A DNA stretch of 64,000 nt, from assembly GCF_900021175.1 (NCBI RefSeq), contig NZ_FCOP01000010.1, positions 568,940-632,939 of the forward strand, read 5' to 3'. Origin of the DNA: Pseudenterobacter timonensis (GTDB taxonomy: Bacteria > Pseudomonadota > Gammaproteobacteria > Enterobacterales > Enterobacteriaceae). The position numbers were made by a program, and so were the translations under genes. Of this stretch, positions 38,486 to 48,659 are shown piece after piece. The notes below the pieces were generated by a model. It saw only the letters and a list, made by a program, of their open reading frames with translations. It did no database searches and was not told the origin of the DNA. How positions within the stretch are numbered: position 1 is the first letter of the stretch; every line of letters starts with the position of its first letter.

Positions 38486-39690
38486 TAATCCACCAGTAAG
38501 TCGAGGGCGCGGTCGATGGCGACAAGCAGCGCCTCGACGTCGCTTTGAGTATTGTAAGGGGCAAACGAGGCGCGAAGTGTTCCGCTGACCCCGAGCGCCG
38601 CCAGCAGCGGCTGGGCGCAGTGTTGACCGGCGCGCAGGGCAATGCCGGATTGCGCCAGCAGCGTCACCATATCGCTATGGTGAACGCCAGCGAAGTCAAA
38701 GGCCAACAGGCTCGAATCCTGCACCCGGAACGAGCGAAAGCCGGGGCGTTTTTTCAGCTCCTCTTCCGCAAGCGTTGCCAGCCCGCGGCTCCAGCTTTCG
38801 GCCTGGGCCAGATCGGTCTCCTCCAGCCACTCCAGCGCCGCGCTCAGGCCGATCACGCCTGCAACGTTCGGCGTACCCGCCTCCAGACGCCAGGGAAGAT
38901 CCTGCATTTTAAATCCTTCGAACGTGACTTCAGTGACCATCTTCCCCCCGCCCAGCCATGGGCTCATCTGCGACAGCAGCGCGCTTTTCCCGTAGAGCGC
39001 GCCGATACCGGTTGGCCCATAAATTTTATGGCCGGAAAAGGCGTAAAAGTCGATATCCAGCTTCTGCACATCCGCCGGGAAATGGACCACCCCCTGCGCG
39101 CCGTCCACCATCACCACGATATCGCTGGCATGCGCGATAGCGATAGCACGCGCCAGATCCGGGCAGCCGCCGGTGACGTTGGACATCTGCCCCAGCGCCA
39201 GAATTTTGCTTCGCGGGGTAATCAGCTCAGGCAGGCGGGCGATATCGGGCAGACGGTCGGTCCCCAGCGGGAGTTTAACTACCCGCGCGGCGGTCTGCTC
39301 CGCCACCATCAGCCACGGCACCAGATTGGCATGGTGCTCCGCCTCGCTGACGATAATCTCATCACCGGGGCGCAGGCGAGGACGGGCATAGCATTGCGCC
39401 ACCATATTGATGGCTTCAGTAGTGCCGCGCGTCCAGACGATATTTTTACCGCTTTCGGCATTAAGCAGGCGCGCTACCCGATCGCGCGCCGCTTCGTAAC
39501 GCGCGGTCAGCTGTTGGGCTTCGGCAAACTGGCTGCGGTGGACGTTACCCGCGCTCAGGCTGTAGAAAAGGCGGGTGGCCTCTGTCACCGCCTGCGGTTT
39601 TAAAGCGGTCGCAGCGCTGTCCAGATAGACGCCGGCATCGGCCAGCGCCGGAAACTGTGCGCGAAAGTGCGCAGGGCTGAAAGCGTTCAT
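38485..39690 (-). CDS. csdA: Cysteine desulfurase CsdA
   Basis: PLP enzyme that converts cysteine (or cysteine sulfinate/selenocysteine) to alanine and protein-bound sulfur for CsdE. It has 401 residues as in E. coli. The PLP lysine is in [11 protein letters not shown], with [12 protein letters not shown] upstream and the catalytic cysteine in [17 protein letters not shown] at 39690 is chosen since GAGGT lies just before it and MNAFSPAHF fits the family; a start at 39702 has no ribosome site. Its C-terminus overlaps csdE. Confidence 0.96.
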   Translation of the reverse strand: MNAFSPAHFRAQFPALADAGVYLDSAATALKPQAVTEATRLFYSLSAGNVHRSQFAEAQQLTARYEAARDRVARLLNAESGKNIVWTRGTTEAINMVAQCYARPRLRPGDEIIVSEAEHHANLVPWLMVAEQTAARVVKLPLGTDRLPDIARLPELITPRSKILALGQMSNVTGGCPDLARAIAIAHASDIVVMVDGAQGVVHFPADVQKLDIDFYAFSGHKIYGPTGIGALYGKSALLSQMSPWLGGGKMVTEVTFEGFKMQDLPWRLEAGTPNVAGVIGLSAALEWLEETDLAQAESWSRGLATLAEEELKKRPGFRSFRVQDSSLLAFDFAGVHHSDMVTLLAQSGIALRAGQHCAQPLLAALGVSGTLRASFAPYNTQSDVEALLVAIDRALDLLVD

Positions 39691-39881
39691 GGAATACCTC
39701 ATTCAATCAGACGATCGTCGCGCAAATCGGGCAGAAGGGCAAGGATGTTGATCGCTATCGGATTTTTCTGTTTAACCTGGCAAAAATGAAGGAGCAGGTT
39801 ATGCTGAAGAGTGTTAGGTGAATGTTTATGCCTGTTATAAAACGAGATTTGAATAGCATATATTGCTAAAGGAGCAAAATC

Positions 39882-40109
39882 ATGAAAAAGAGTGCCGCAA
39901 TCATTTCCGCTTGTATGTTTACTTTTGCCCTGAGCGCCTGCTCCAGCCCGAACTACGTTATGCACACGAATGATGGACGTTCCATCGTTTCCGACGGGAA
40001 GCCGCAGACCGATGACGAAACCGGGATGATCTCTTATAAAGACGCCAACGGTAACAAACAGCAGATCAACCGTTCTGACGTAAAAGAGATGGTCGCGCTT
40101 GAGAAGTAA
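39882..40109 (+). CDS. ygdI: YgdI/YgdR-family small lipoprotein (DUF903)
   Basis: A 75-residue predicted lipoprotein of unknown function. Signal peptide with lipobox LSAC (Cys20), then the DUF903 core NYVMHTNDGRSIVSDGKPQT and GNKQQINRSDVKEM. It is the paralogue of YgdR at 12363 and nearly identical to E. coli YgdI. AAAGGAG lies before the ATG. The convergent gcvB RNA ends 13 bp after its stop; the gcvB terminator stem may serve both. Confidence 0.94.
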   Translation: MKKSAAIISACMFTFALSACSSPNYVMHTNDGRSIVSDGKPQTDDETGMISYKDANGNKQQINRSDVKEMVALEK

Positions 40110-40121
40110 TTGAAAGCAGAC

Positions 40122-40328
40122 AAAAAAAAGCACCGCAAGTTGGCGGTGCTACATTAATCACTATGGACAGACAGGGTAAATGTACAGGAAGTGAAAAATT
40201 GGTAGCTTCGCTACCGCGGTCTGAATCGCAGACCAATTGCAAACACAACAACACAACATCACAACCGTAAGCCAAAAGCCCTTCAGAACACGCATCCCAA
40301 AAAAGCTTTTCGTTCCGGCTCAGGAAGT
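40122..40328 (-). ncRNA. gcvB: GcvB small regulatory RNA
   Basis: Hfq-dependent RNA of about 207 nt that represses many amino-acid and peptide transporter mRNAs (for example dppA, oppA, gltI). Read on the minus strand it starts ACTTCCTGAGCCGGAACG and contains the conserved GU-rich R1 region around 40230-40265 (TGTGATGTTGTGTTGTTGTG), the R2 region with CTGTCTGTCCATAGTGATTA, and a terminator GCACCGCCAACTTGCGGTGC plus eight T's. It is divergent from gcvA, its activator. Confidence 0.97.
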
Positions 40329-40334
40329 GCCGCC

Positions 40335-40363
40335 ACTATAGGTATTTGCTGGTAGTTCCTCAA
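40335..40363 (-). promoter_or_regulatory. gcvB promoter
   Basis: On the minus strand -35 TTGAGG (40358-40363) and -10 TATAGT (40335-40340) are 17 bp apart and 7 bp upstream of the RNA start. A CTAAT element at 40396-40400, the GcvA recognition motif, lies further upstream toward gcvA. Confidence 0.75.
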
Positions 40364-40456
40364 CGGACAAATTATAATGGCTCAGATAAAAAAAACTAAT
40401 AGGTTAATCGTTGTTTCCTATTTGTTAAATTTCGTTAACATCCAAGCCAGATAACC

Positions 40457-41374
40457 ATGTCAAAGCGATTACCGCCCCTCAATGCATTACGTGTTTTTGA
40501 TGCTGCCGCACGCCATCTTAGCTTCACTCGGGCCGCCGATGAACTCTTTGTGACGCAGGCTGCCGTCAGCCATCAGATTAAGTCACTGGAGGATTTTCTG
40601 GGGCTTAAGCTCTTCCGGCGTCGTAACCGCTCCCTGCTTTTAACCGAAGAAGGGCAGAGTTATTTTCAGGATATCAAAGAGATCTTTTCCCAGCTGACGG
40701 AAGCGACCCGCAAGCTGCAGGCACGTAGCGCAAAAGGCGCGCTAACGGTAAGCTTATTGCCCAGTTTTGCCATTCACTGGCTGGTGCCAAGACTCTCAAG
40801 CTTTAACTCAGCTTATCCGGGAATCGATGTCCGAATCCAGGCAGTGGACCGTCAGGAGGAGAAGCTGGCCGACGACGTCGACGTGGCCATTTTCTATGGC
40901 CGCGGAAACTGGCCAGGCCTGCGCGTGGAAAAACTTTATGCTGAATATCTGCTGCCCGTCTGCTCGCCTCTGCTGTTAACCGGTGACAAGGCGTTGAAAA
41001 CGCCTGCCGATCTGGCGCAACATACGTTGTTACACGATGCGTCCCGCCGCGACTGGCAAACATATACCCGCCAGCTGGGTCTTAACCATATCAATGTGCA
41101 GCAGGGGCCCATTTTTAGCCACAGCGCGATGGTGCTGCAGGCTGCGATACACGGGCAGGGCGTGGCGCTGGCGAATAACGTCATGGCGCAGTCTGAAATT
41201 GAGGCAGGCCGCCTGGTTTGCCCGTTTAACGATGTATTAGTCAGTAAGAATGCGTTTTATCTGGTTTGTCATGACAGTCAGGCGGAACTGGGTAAAATAG
41301 CCGCATTCCGGCAGTGGATCCTGGCGAAGGCGGCAAACGAGCAAGAGAAATTTCGCTTTCGGTATGAACCATAA
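40457..41374 (+). CDS. gcvA: GcvA, glycine-cleavage system regulator
   Basis: LysR-type regulator of 305 residues. It activates gcvTHP and gcvB when glycine is plentiful and represses gcvTHP with GcvR when it is scarce. The winged helix-turn-helix (about 5-65) is LPPLNALRVFDAAARHLSFT followed by FVTQAAVSHQIKSLEDFLG; the effector domain follows. The start MSKRLPPLNALR is the family start. It is divergent from gcvB over a short region with CTAAT motifs, giving a compact glycine-responsive unit. ygdD follows in 25 bp. Confidence 0.97.
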   Translation: MSKRLPPLNALRVFDAAARHLSFTRAADELFVTQAAVSHQIKSLEDFLGLKLFRRRNRSLLLTEEGQSYFQDIKEIFSQLTEATRKLQARSAKGALTVSLLPSFAIHWLVPRLSSFNSAYPGIDVRIQAVDRQEEKLADDVDVAIFYGRGNWPGLRVEKLYAEYLLPVCSPLLLTGDKALKTPADLAQHTLLHDASRRDWQTYTRQLGLNHINVQQGPIFSHSAMVLQAAIHGQGVALANNVMAQSEIEAGRLVCPFNDVLVSKNAFYLVCHDSQAELGKIAAFRQWILAKAANEQEKFRFRYEP

Positions 41375-41399
41375 TCTTTCGATATTTTAGGAAAAAACA

Positions 41400-41795
41400 A
41401 TGACCAGCCGTTTTATGCTGATTTTTGCCGCGGTAAGTGGTTTTATCTTTGTTGCCCTGGGGGCGTTCGGGGCGCACGTGCTCAGTAAATCCTTAGGGGT
41501 GGTGGAGATGGGCTGGATCCAGACTGGCCTTGAATACCAGGCGTTCCATACGCTGGCGATTTTCGGGCTGGCGGTGGCAATGCAGCGCCGCATCAGTATC
41601 TGGTTTTACTGGAGCAGCGTTTTTCTGGCGCTCGGCACGGTCCTTTTCAGCGGCAGCCTTTACTGCCTCGCACTTTCGCATTTGCGCCTGTGGGCGTTTG
41701 TTACACCGGTCGGCGGCGTCAGCTTCCTGGTCGGATGGGTATTGATGTTAATCGGAGCGATCCGTCTGAAACGCAAGGGCGTTGTTCATGAATAA
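41400..41795 (+). CDS. ygdD: YgdD, DUF423 inner-membrane protein
   Basis: A 131-residue membrane protein of unknown function with four hydrophobic helices, beginning [20 protein letters not shown] and including the family motif [14 protein letters not shown]. Same length as E. coli YgdD. It overlaps rlmM by 8 bp, suggesting a gcvA-ygdD-rlmM transcript or coupling to rlmM. Confidence 0.93.
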   Translation: MTSRFMLIFAAVSGFIFVALGAFGAHVLSKSLGVVEMGWIQTGLEYQAFHTLAIFGLAVAMQRRISIWFYWSSVFLALGTVLFSGSLYCLALSHLRLWAFVTPVGGVSFLVGWVLMLIGAIRLKRKGVVHE

Positions 41796-42888
41796 GGTTG
41801 TTTTATATTGTCGCCCGGGGTTTGAGAAAGAGTGCGCCGCGGAAATTACCGATAAAGCCGGCAGGCTTGAAGTCTATGGTTTTGCGCGGGTTAAGGATCA
41901 TGCAGGCTATGTGATTTTTGAATGTTACCAGCCTGAAGATGCCGATAAGCTGGCGCGCGAACTGCCTTTCAGCTCGCTGATTTTTGCACGCCAGATGTTC
42001 GTGGCAGGCGAGCTGTTAAAGGATCTGCCGCCGGAAGATCGCATTACGCCTGTCACCGGTATGTTGCAGGGCGTGGTGGAGAAGGGCGGCGAGCTGCGTG
42101 TTGAAGTGGCGGACACTAACGAAAGCAAAGAGCTGATGAAGTTCTGCCGCAAGTTTACCGTGCCGCTGCGGGCGGCGTTGCGTGAAGCAGGGGTGCTGAC
42201 CAACTACGAAACGCCGAAGCGTCCGGTGGTGCATGTCTTCTTTATCGCGCCGGGCTGCTGCTATACCGGTTACTCTTACACGAATAACAACTCCCCGTTT
42301 TATATGGGCATTCCGCGCCTTAAGTTCCCGGCGGATGCGCCAAGCCGCTCCACCCTGAAGCTGGAGGAGGCGTTTCACGTCTTTATTCCGGCAGACGAGT
42401 GGGACGAGCGTCTGGCCAACGGCATGTATGCGGTGGATCTGGGCGCCTGTCCGGGCGGGTGGACCTATCAGCTGGTGAAGCGCAACATGTGGGTTTACTC
42501 GGTGGATAACGGCCCGATGGCGCAAAGCCTGATGGATACCGGCCAGGTGACCTGGCTACGCGAGGATGGATTCCGCTTCCGACCGACCCGTAACAACATC
42601 TCCTGGCTGGTGTGCGACATGGTGGAAAAACCGGCCAAAGTCGCAGCGCTGATGGCGCAGTGGCTGGTGAACGGCTGGTGCCGCGAGGCGATTTTCAACC
42701 TCAAGCTGCCGATGAAAAAGCGATACGAAGAGGTGTCGCAGAACCTGGCCTATATTGAGGCGCAGCTTAAAGAGCACGGTATTAACGCACAGATACAGGC
42801 ACGCCAGCTCTACCACGACCGCGAAGAGGTGACGGTGCATATTCGCCGCTGGTGGGCGGCGGTGGGTGGGCGCTGGGACGAGCGGTAA
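41788..42888 (+). CDS. rlmM: 23S rRNA 2'-O-ribose C2498 methyltransferase RlmM
   Basis: SAM-dependent enzyme that methylates the ribose of C2498 in the peptidyl-transferase centre. It has 366 residues. An N-terminal THUMP-like region is followed by a Rossmann methyltransferase with motif [17 protein letters not shown] and the K-D-K-E type catalytic positions, the first Lys in [14 protein letters not shown] at 41788 ([20 protein letters not shown]) matches E. coli; a TTG at 41782 is in frame but unneeded. Downstream is a compound repeat instead of the E. coli fucose genes. Confidence 0.96.
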   Translation: MNKVVLYCRPGFEKECAAEITDKAGRLEVYGFARVKDHAGYVIFECYQPEDADKLARELPFSSLIFARQMFVAGELLKDLPPEDRITPVTGMLQGVVEKGGELRVEVADTNESKELMKFCRKFTVPLRAALREAGVLTNYETPKRPVVHVFFIAPGCCYTGYSYTNNNSPFYMGIPRLKFPADAPSRSTLKLEEAFHVFIPADEWDERLANGMYAVDLGACPGGWTYQLVKRNMWVYSVDNGPMAQSLMDTGQVTWLREDGFRFRPTRNNISWLVCDMVEKPAKVAALMAQWLVNGWCREAIFNLKLPMKKRYEEVSQNLAYIEAQLKEHGINAQIQARQLYHDREEVTVHIRRWWAAVGGRWDER

Positions 42889-42896
42889 CGTTCGTT

Positions 42897-43089
42897 CCCC
42901 TCACCCTAACCCTCTCCCCAAAGGGGAGAGGGAATAGCACGGTGCACGGCTTGTTTTCCCCGTCCCTGAGTGAAGAATAGTTCCTGCGGGGCACGGTTTG
43001 TTTTCCCCGTTCCTGAGCGAAAAATAGTTCCTGCGGTGCACGGTTTGTTTTCCCCCTCTCCCCTTTGGGGAGAGGGCAGGGGTGAGGGG
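42897..43089. repeat. Compound repeat: inverted 36-bp ends around 47-bp tandem units
   Basis: Left end 42897-42932 and right end 43054-43089 are near-perfect inverted copies, each containing CCCTCTCCCC-3-GGGGAGAGGG plus CCCCTCACCC. Between them are 2.4 copies of a 47-bp unit beginning GCACGG (starts 42944, 42991, 43038); the first two units differ at about 5 positions. No coding potential. It fills the gap where E. coli has the fuc genes. The stems may act as transcription stops for rlmM and xni. Confidence 0.8.
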
Positions 43090-43092
43090 CGG

Positions 43093-43848
43093 TTAACGCG
43101 TCAGCCTTAGCTGCTGCAAATTACCGTTTAACTGCAAATCCGTCTGTAGCCTTGCCACTTCCCGGCAGATAAAGGCCATCTCTTTCTGCGTCTCCAGTTT
43201 TTTACGCCACTTCTCCGGCACCGCTTCCAGGTTCGCATAAATCCCTTCCAGATCCTGAAAGTCGGTCAGTAGCTGCGCCGCGCTCTTCGGCCCGATGCCT
43301 GTTACCCCCGGCACTTTTGAGCTGCTGATACCCGCCAGCCCCCAGTAATCGGGGAGCTGCTGCGGCGAGACGCCGAACTCCTGGGCGATAAACGGCGCGT
43401 CCAGCCAGCGCTTCTGAAAGTAGTCGCGGATCTGAATGGTCGGGGAGAGGAGCTGGCAGTACCCTTTATCGGTGGAGACAATCGTGGCCTGATGACCCGC
43501 GCTGGCGACCTTCACCGCCAGCGTCGCCGCCAGATCGTCCGCCTCGCTCCCTTCTGCCCCCCAGCAGGCGACGCCGCGCGCTTCAAACGCGGCGCGAATC
43601 TGCCCCATTTCCGCATGCAGGTCGTCGGGCATCGGCGCACGTCCCGCTTTGTAGTCGGGCAGGCGCTGGTGCCGCCAGCTGCTGCTGCGCGCCTCGTCGT
43701 CAAACACCGCGACCGCATGGGTAGGCTGGCTGTGCCGAATCAACTGCTCCAGCGCGTGCAGGCAGGTATCCTTACAGGGCGTTCCCTGTACAGCATGAAT
43801 ACGGCGGATCAGGTTGAGCGCATCAACAATAAGCAAATGAACGGCCAC
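43093..43848 (-). CDS. xni: Flap endonuclease Xni (ExoIX)
   Basis: Flap endonuclease-like protein of 251 residues that removes 5' flaps. N-terminal 5'-nuclease fold with [46 protein letters not shown], and metal acidic residues in [11 protein letters not shown] and [10 protein letters not shown]; then the helix-hairpin-helix [17 protein letters not shown]. The start is GTG at 43848. It follows sdaB on the same strand after 108 bp. Confidence 0.96.
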   Translation of the reverse strand: MAVHLLIVDALNLIRRIHAVQGTPCKDTCLHALEQLIRHSQPTHAVAVFDDEARSSSWRHQRLPDYKAGRAPMPDDLHAEMGQIRAAFEARGVACWGAEGSEADDLAATLAVKVASAGHQATIVSTDKGYCQLLSPTIQIRDYFQKRWLDAPFIAQEFGVSPQQLPDYWGLAGISSSKVPGVTGIGPKSAAQLLTDFQDLEGIYANLEAVPEKWRKKLETQKEMAFICREVARLQTDLQLNGNLQQLRLTR

Positions 43849-43928
43849 AGATAATCTCCCTTCTGTCAGTCAGGCAAGGGTATCACTGTCAGCGTAATGA
43901 GACTACGGCAGGCGGGTGAAACGGGAAG

Positions 43929-43950
43929 GCGCCTCGCAAAGACGAGGCGC
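43929..43950 (-). terminator. Hairpin after sdaB
   Basis: GCGCCTCG-TCTTTG-CGAGGCGC directly follows the A-rich sdaB stop. The strong T-tract is on the plus-strand side; on the minus strand the run is CCTTCCCGTTT, so minus-strand termination may be partial and allow read-through to xni. Confidence 0.5.
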
Positions 43951-43956
43951 TTTTTT

Positions 43957-45324
43957 TCAGTCGCAGGTAACGATCTTCATCGCCAGTCCGCCGCGGGACG
44001 TTTCGCGGTATTTGGCGTTCATATCCTTGCCAGTTTCATACATCGTCTCGATCACCTTATCAAGGCAGACGCGCGGCTCGCTGGTGCGGCGCAGCGCCAT
44101 ACGCGCGGCGTTGACCGCCTTAACGGAGGCAATGGCGTTACGTTCGATGCACGGCACCTGCACCTGTCCGGCGACCGGATCGCAGGTCAGCCCCAGGTTA
44201 TGCTCCATGCCGATTTCAGCGGCGATGCAGACCTGTGCCGGGCTGGCGCCAAGCAGTTCGGCAAGCCCTGCGGCGGCCATGGAGCAGGCGACGCCCACCT
44301 CGCCCTGGCAGCCCACTTCGGCACCGGAGATGGAGGCGTTCATCTTATAGAGCGAGCCGATGGCGCTGGCCGTCAGCAGATAGCGCGCCAGCGAGTTAGC
44401 GTTCACTTCGCGGATAAACTTGTCGTAATAAGCCAGCACCGCCGGGACGATGCCGCACGCCCCGTTGGTCGGCGCGGTCACCACGCGGCCACCGGCGGCA
44501 TTCTCTTCGTTTACCGCAAGGGCAAACATATTGATCCAGTCCACCACGGCCATCGGATCGGTCGTGGTTTTATCGCTGCTCACCAGCATGCGACGCAGCG
44601 CCGCCGCGCGACGCGGGACGCGTAGTTTCCCCGGCAGCACCCCTTCGGTGGTGGTTCCGCGCTCGATGCCGCCGCGCATCACCTCCCAGACCCGGGCAAA
44701 GTGCTGCTCCAGCTCCGCTTTACTGTGCAGAGCCAGTTCGTTTTGCATCATCAGGCCGGAGAGCGACAGGCCGGTTTCAAGGCAGTGGCGCTGAAGATCC
44801 GCCGCGTTTTTATAGGGGTAAGGAACCTCTACCGACGCGTTGCTGGTCTGGCCAAAGTGCGCTTCATCCACGATAAAGCCGCCGCCGATAGAATAATAGG
44901 TCTGGCTGTAGAGCACGTTATCGCCCGCCAGCGCGGTGATCCGCATGCCGTTTTCATGCAGCGAGAGGTTGTCGGCATGAAAGTTCATGCAGCGATCGAC
45001 GGGAAATTCCACTTCATGCCTGCCGTTCGCCAGCATCAGGCGGCTATGTGTATTCACGTCCTGAATGAATCCCGGTATGGCATCAATATCGACGCTGTCC
45101 GGCAGGTTACCCGCGAGCCCCATAATGATAGCGATATCGGTATGGTGGCCTTTGCCGGTCAGGGAGAGGGAGCCGTAGACATCGACCACGACGCGCGTCA
45201 CGTCATTAAGGATGCCGCGGGCAATCAAATCGTCCGTGAATTGTTTACCGGCTTTCATCGGCCCGACGGTATGCGAACTGGAAGGACCAATCCCGATTTT
45301 AAAGATATCAAATACGCTAATCAT
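43957..45324 (-). CDS. sdaB: L-serine deaminase II
   Basis: Iron-sulfur L-serine ammonia-lyase: L-serine to pyruvate and ammonia. It has 455 residues. The beta domain begins MISVFDIFKIGIGPSSSHTV with the SSSHT substrate loop; the alpha domain carries the cluster cysteines in TNGACGIVP, GCQGEVGVACS and LTCDPVAGQ. ATG at 45324 matches E. coli SdaB; the frame extends further without a ribosome site. It lies 63 bp downstream of sdaC, the serine permease gene, as an uptake-plus-degradation operon. Confidence 0.97.
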   Translation of the reverse strand: MISVFDIFKIGIGPSSSHTVGPMKAGKQFTDDLIARGILNDVTRVVVDVYGSLSLTGKGHHTDIAIIMGLAGNLPDSVDIDAIPGFIQDVNTHSRLMLANGRHEVEFPVDRCMNFHADNLSLHENGMRITALAGDNVLYSQTYYSIGGGFIVDEAHFGQTSNASVEVPYPYKNAADLQRHCLETGLSLSGLMMQNELALHSKAELEQHFARVWEVMRGGIERGTTTEGVLPGKLRVPRRAAALRRMLVSSDKTTTDPMAVVDWINMFALAVNEENAAGGRVVTAPTNGACGIVPAVLAYYDKFIREVNANSLARYLLTASAIGSLYKMNASISGAEVGCQGEVGVACSMAAAGLAELLGASPAQVCIAAEIGMEHNLGLTCDPVAGQVQVPCIERNAIASVKAVNAARMALRRTSEPRVCLDKVIETMYETGKDMNAKYRETSRGGLAMKIVTCD

Positions 45325-45387
45325 GATGCGTCCATGGCTATCAGTCAGAGAGGAAAGGTGCGCCGCCCTGAGACGGCGCAAAAGGTG

Positions 45388-46677
45388 TTAGCTAAAGAGC
45401 GAGTAGAAAATGGCGGAGATGGCAATCAGGCCCATGATCACAACGAACACGTTGCTGACAGTGCCGCTGTACTTGCGCATCGCCGGCACTTTCTGAATGG
45501 CGTACATCGGCATCAGGAAGAGGATCATCGCAATAACCGGGCCGCCCAAGGTTTCGATCATGCCGAGGATGCTCGGGTTCAGGGTCGCCACCGCCCAGGT
45601 GGTCAACAGCATGAACAGCGCGGTGATTTTGTTCAGCTTGTTGATTTCAATGCTCTTGCCTTTGCTGCGCAGAGATTTAATCACCATACCGTTAAAGCCT
45701 TCGCGCGCGCCAAGGTAGTGGCCGAGGAAGGATTTGGTGATAGCGATCATCGCGATGATTGGCGCCATCCAGGCGATAACCGGCGCGTTAAAGTGGTTCG
45801 CCAGGTAAGAGAGGATGGAGATGTTTTGTGCTTTCGCCGCCGCCAGGTCAGCCGGAGAGAGGCTCAGTACGCAGCTAAAGACGAAGAACATAACGGTCAA
45901 TACCATCATCACGTGGGCGCGCGCCAGAATGCTGGAGCACTTCTTCTCGGCACCGTCGCCATACTCTTCACGCTTCGCCACTGCGAAGGAGGAGATGATC
46001 GGCGAGTGGTTAAAGGAGAAGACCATCACCGGGATAGCCAGCCACAGGGTCATCATCAGGCCGTTGCCGGTAGCGGAAGCGCCGCTAAAGGAGAGGGTCT
46101 CCAGCACGGCGCCGTGCCACTGCGGGATCAGATAGAGCGCCAGCAACATCAGCGCGGCAACAAACGGGAATACCAGAATGCTCATCGCCTTAACGATCAT
46201 CTGCTCGCCAAAGCGCACGATGGTCATCATGCCGACAATCAGGATCAGAGAGAGGATGGCGCGTGGCGGCGGCGTCAGGTGCAGCTGGTGCGCCATAAAG
46301 CTTTCAACGGTATTGGTGATCGCCACGCTGTAGACCAGCAGAATAGGGTAGATGGCGAAGAAGTAGAGCAGGGTAATCAGCTTACCGGCGCCCACGCCAA
46401 AGTGCTCTTCCACCACTTCGGTGATGTCCTCGCCCGGGTTTTTACCGGAGAGCACAAAACGGGTCAGCCCGCGGTGGGCAAAGAAGGTCATCGGAAAGGC
46501 GAGGATCGCCATAATGATAAGCGGAATCAGACCGCCTACGCCTGCGTTGATTGGCAAAAAGAGGACACCTGCGCCAATAGCCGTACCGTACAGGCCAAGC
46601 ATCCACATCGTATCCGTTTTGCGCCAGCCGCTTCGGGTTTCTGTCGAAGCAATGGTGCTGGTTTGAGTCGTTTCCAT
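45388..46677 (-). CDS. sdaC: Serine/proton symporter SdaC
   Basis: Inner-membrane L-serine transporter of the HAAAP family, 429 residues as in E. coli, with about 11 hydrophobic helices starting [23 protein letters not shown] at 46677 ([11 protein letters not shown]) has AGGAGA upstream; a longer frame to 46698 is less likely. It forms an operon with sdaB. A CRP-like site lies about 160 bp upstream, in line with catabolite control known in E. coli. Confidence 0.96.
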   Translation of the reverse strand: METTQTSTIASTETRSGWRKTDTMWMLGLYGTAIGAGVLFLPINAGVGGLIPLIIMAILAFPMTFFAHRGLTRFVLSGKNPGEDITEVVEEHFGVGAGKLITLLYFFAIYPILLVYSVAITNTVESFMAHQLHLTPPPRAILSLILIVGMMTIVRFGEQMIVKAMSILVFPFVAALMLLALYLIPQWHGAVLETLSFSGASATGNGLMMTLWLAIPVMVFSFNHSPIISSFAVAKREEYGDGAEKKCSSILARAHVMMVLTVMFFVFSCVLSLSPADLAAAKAQNISILSYLANHFNAPVIAWMAPIIAMIAITKSFLGHYLGAREGFNGMVIKSLRSKGKSIEINKLNKITALFMLLTTWAVATLNPSILGMIETLGGPVIAMILFLMPMYAIQKVPAMRKYSGTVSNVFVVIMGLIAISAIFYSLFS

Positions 46678-47130
46678 CTGTTTCTCCTGAGGAAGCAAAT
46701 TGTCAGGTTTCTAGTCATTTCTGATGCCAAAATGCCTGACGGTAATATGAAATTCGTTCAAACACGCTTTTCTTATAATTTTTTCGCGTAACTATTTGCG
46801 GGCGGAAAGATACATTTAAGTAATGAATGTATCAGTGATCGCGATCTCAAATGCAATAATCCCCTTTCGCAGTGGGTATAAATAGACCAAAAAACTGTTA
46901 TCAAAACGTAAGAGCGAATTTACGGGCGCGAAGGCTACCATTAACAACATATGCCGTGAAGGTCAGGGCAGTAAGTTACGAGCGTTTCGCTGCAAAGAAA
47001 TGGCTTTTTAGGATTTTCGGGTGGGTAATGGCCTTTAAGGATGATAATTTCCGGCTTAAGAAGGGAAGGTAATCGATTGCGTTCATAATAAATGGCTATT
47101 CATGTTGCACTGGCAGGCGGGCTAAAGGGG
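46678..47130. other. Gene-free interval between sdaC and ppnN
   Basis: About 450 bp without a supportable gene. A 66-codon frame at 46872-47072 has no ribosome site and low-complexity basic composition. The sdaC-proximal part is AT-rich and should hold its promoter; it contains the CRP-like site listed separately. The far end carries the ppnN terminator. Confidence 0.5.
46834..46849 (-). promoter_or_regulatory. CRP-like site upstream of sdaC
   Basis: AGTGATCGCGATCTCA keeps 8 of the 10 half-site bases of TGTGA-6-TCACA and is centred about 165 bp upstream of the sdaC start codon. Assignment inferred from position and known cAMP-CRP control of sdaC in E. coli. Confidence 0.45.
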
Positions 47131-47160
47131 AAAAACCCGGCAGGCGACAGCGTGCCGGGC
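47131..47160 (-). terminator. ppnN terminator
   Basis: On the minus strand CCCGGCA and TGCCGGG arms are followed by TTTTTCCCC, 8 bp after the ppnN stop. Confidence 0.75.
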
Positions 47161-47167
47161 AGGAAAG

Positions 47168-48532
47168 TCAGGCACAGATTTCGTAGCAGGGGATATAGGC
47201 GGAGCCGGGCAGCTTCATACGGTGCTGGGCGACAAAACCTTGTAGCAGATCGTCCATCCGGCGCATCATTTCGCGATCGCCGTGAATTTTATAAGGGCCG
47301 AACTGTTCTATGGCGCGGATCCCCATCTCCTTCACGTTGCCGGCGACAATGCCGGAGAAGGCGCGACGCAGGTCGGCGGCTAACACCTCAACCGGCTGAT
47401 CGGGATAGAGCTTCAGGTTAGCCATCTTCTCGTGCGTCGGCTCGAACGGCAGTTGCAGATCGGGCGCGATGCGAATCGACCAGTTAAAGCTGTAGGCGTC
47501 GCCCGTGTCGCGGCGATTCTCTTTCACCAGCGGCATCGCTTTTTTCATCTGGCGGGCCACTTCCGGCGCATCGTCGATGATGATGCGGTAGTGGCGGCGG
47601 GCCGCTTCCCCCAGGGTATGGACGATAAATTCATCCAGCACGCGGAAGTAGTCGGCGCTCTCCTTCGGCCCGGTCAGGATCAGCGGCAACACCTGCTCTT
47701 TGTTGGCCGGGTTCATCAGAATACCGAGCAGATAGAGCAGCTCTTCCGCAGTTCCCACGCCGCCCGGGAAGATGATGATGCCGTGAGCGATGCGCACAAA
47801 CGCCTCAAGACGCTTCTCGATATCCGGCATGATGATAAGCTCGTTCACCAGCGGGTTAGGCGGCTCGGCGGCGATGATCGACGGCTCCGTCATGCCGATA
47901 AAACGGCCCTCTTTATAGCGCTGCTGGGCGTGGCCCACCGCGGCGCCTTTCATCGGCGCTTCCATCGCGCCCGGCCCGCAGCCGGTGCAGATGTTCAGCT
48001 CACGCAGCCCAAGCTGCGTACCGACGCGGCGGGCGTAGAGGTATTCGGTTTCGTTGATCGAGTGACCGCCCCAGCAGACCACCATCGATGGCGCTTCCCC
48101 GACGTGCAGGGCGCGGGCGTTACGCAGTATCGAGAACACCAGATTGGTAATATGCGCCGAGCTTTCCAGATTCAGGTTCGGGAAGCGGGCCGCGTTATGA
48201 ATTTGTCCGTTAACGAACAGGATGTCGCGCAGAACGGCAAAGAGGTTAGCCTGGAGCGAGCGAATAATCCGTCCGTCGACAAAAGCCTCTTCCGGCGGGT
48301 TGATAAGCTCCAGCTTCACGCCGCGCTCCCGGCGCAGCACGTTGATATCAAAGTTTTGAAAGCGGGAGAGCAACTCTTTGCTGTTGTCGGTCAGGCTTCC
48401 GGAGTTCAGAACAGCAAGAGAACAGTTGCGAAACAGTTGATAAAGATCGCTGCTGGCCGTGCGTTTTAGCATGTCCACTTCCAGCTGCGACAACATATCC
48501 ATTGAGCCAAGCGGGCTAATATGTGTAATCAA
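47168..48532 (-). CDS. ppnN: Pyrimidine/purine nucleotide 5'-monophosphate nucleosidase PpnN
   Basis: Cleaves nucleoside monophosphates to base plus ribose 5-phosphate; activated by (p)ppGpp in E. coli. It has 454 residues. The LOG-like Rossmann core has [34 protein letters not shown] and the signature [18 protein letters not shown]; flanking N- and C-terminal domains (DUF4478/DUF3412) are present. The start is TTG at 48532 with AAGGAG 5 bp before it, giving [13 protein letters not shown] as in E. coli. Its regulator's source, relA, is at the end of this window. Confidence 0.95.
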   Translation of the reverse strand: MITHISPLGSMDMLSQLEVDMLKRTASSDLYQLFRNCSLAVLNSGSLTDNSKELLSRFQNFDINVLRRERGVKLELINPPEEAFVDGRIIRSLQANLFAVLRDILFVNGQIHNAARFPNLNLESSAHITNLVFSILRNARALHVGEAPSMVVCWGGHSINETEYLYARRVGTQLGLRELNICTGCGPGAMEAPMKGAAVGHAQQRYKEGRFIGMTEPSIIAAEPPNPLVNELIIMPDIEKRLEAFVRIAHGIIIFPGGVGTAEELLYLLGILMNPANKEQVLPLILTGPKESADYFRVLDEFIVHTLGEAARRHYRIIIDDAPEVARQMKKAMPLVKENRRDTGDAYSFNWSIRIAPDLQLPFEPTHEKMANLKLYPDQPVEVLAADLRRAFSGIVAGNVKEMGIRAIEQFGPYKIHGDREMMRRMDDLLQGFVAQHRMKLPGSAYIPCYEICA

Positions 48533-48659
48533 GTGAGCTCCTTACGGGACGAAAATCGTCTTACCTTGTTTACAATAGCCCTGGCATATGACCTTTCACA
48601 ACCTCAGGCGCACAATCGCTTTCGCATATTGAGAAAAAATTTACTTTCCGGCGCGGATA

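Noticed and set aside
42944-43055. 47-bp tandem units as a CRISPR array
   Set aside because: Units are directly adjacent with no spacers and differ from each other; it is a tandem repeat inside inverted ends.
44701-46791. Very long open frame (over 690 codons) opposite sdaB and sdaC
   Set aside because: Antisense to two clear genes and rich in His, Gln, Arg and Asp as expected from the reverse strand of GC-biased codons; no start signal or known domain.
46872-47072. 66-codon frame between sdaC and ppnN
   Set aside because: No Shine-Dalgarno, strongly basic, no recognisable domain; the region looks like promoter DNA for sdaC.
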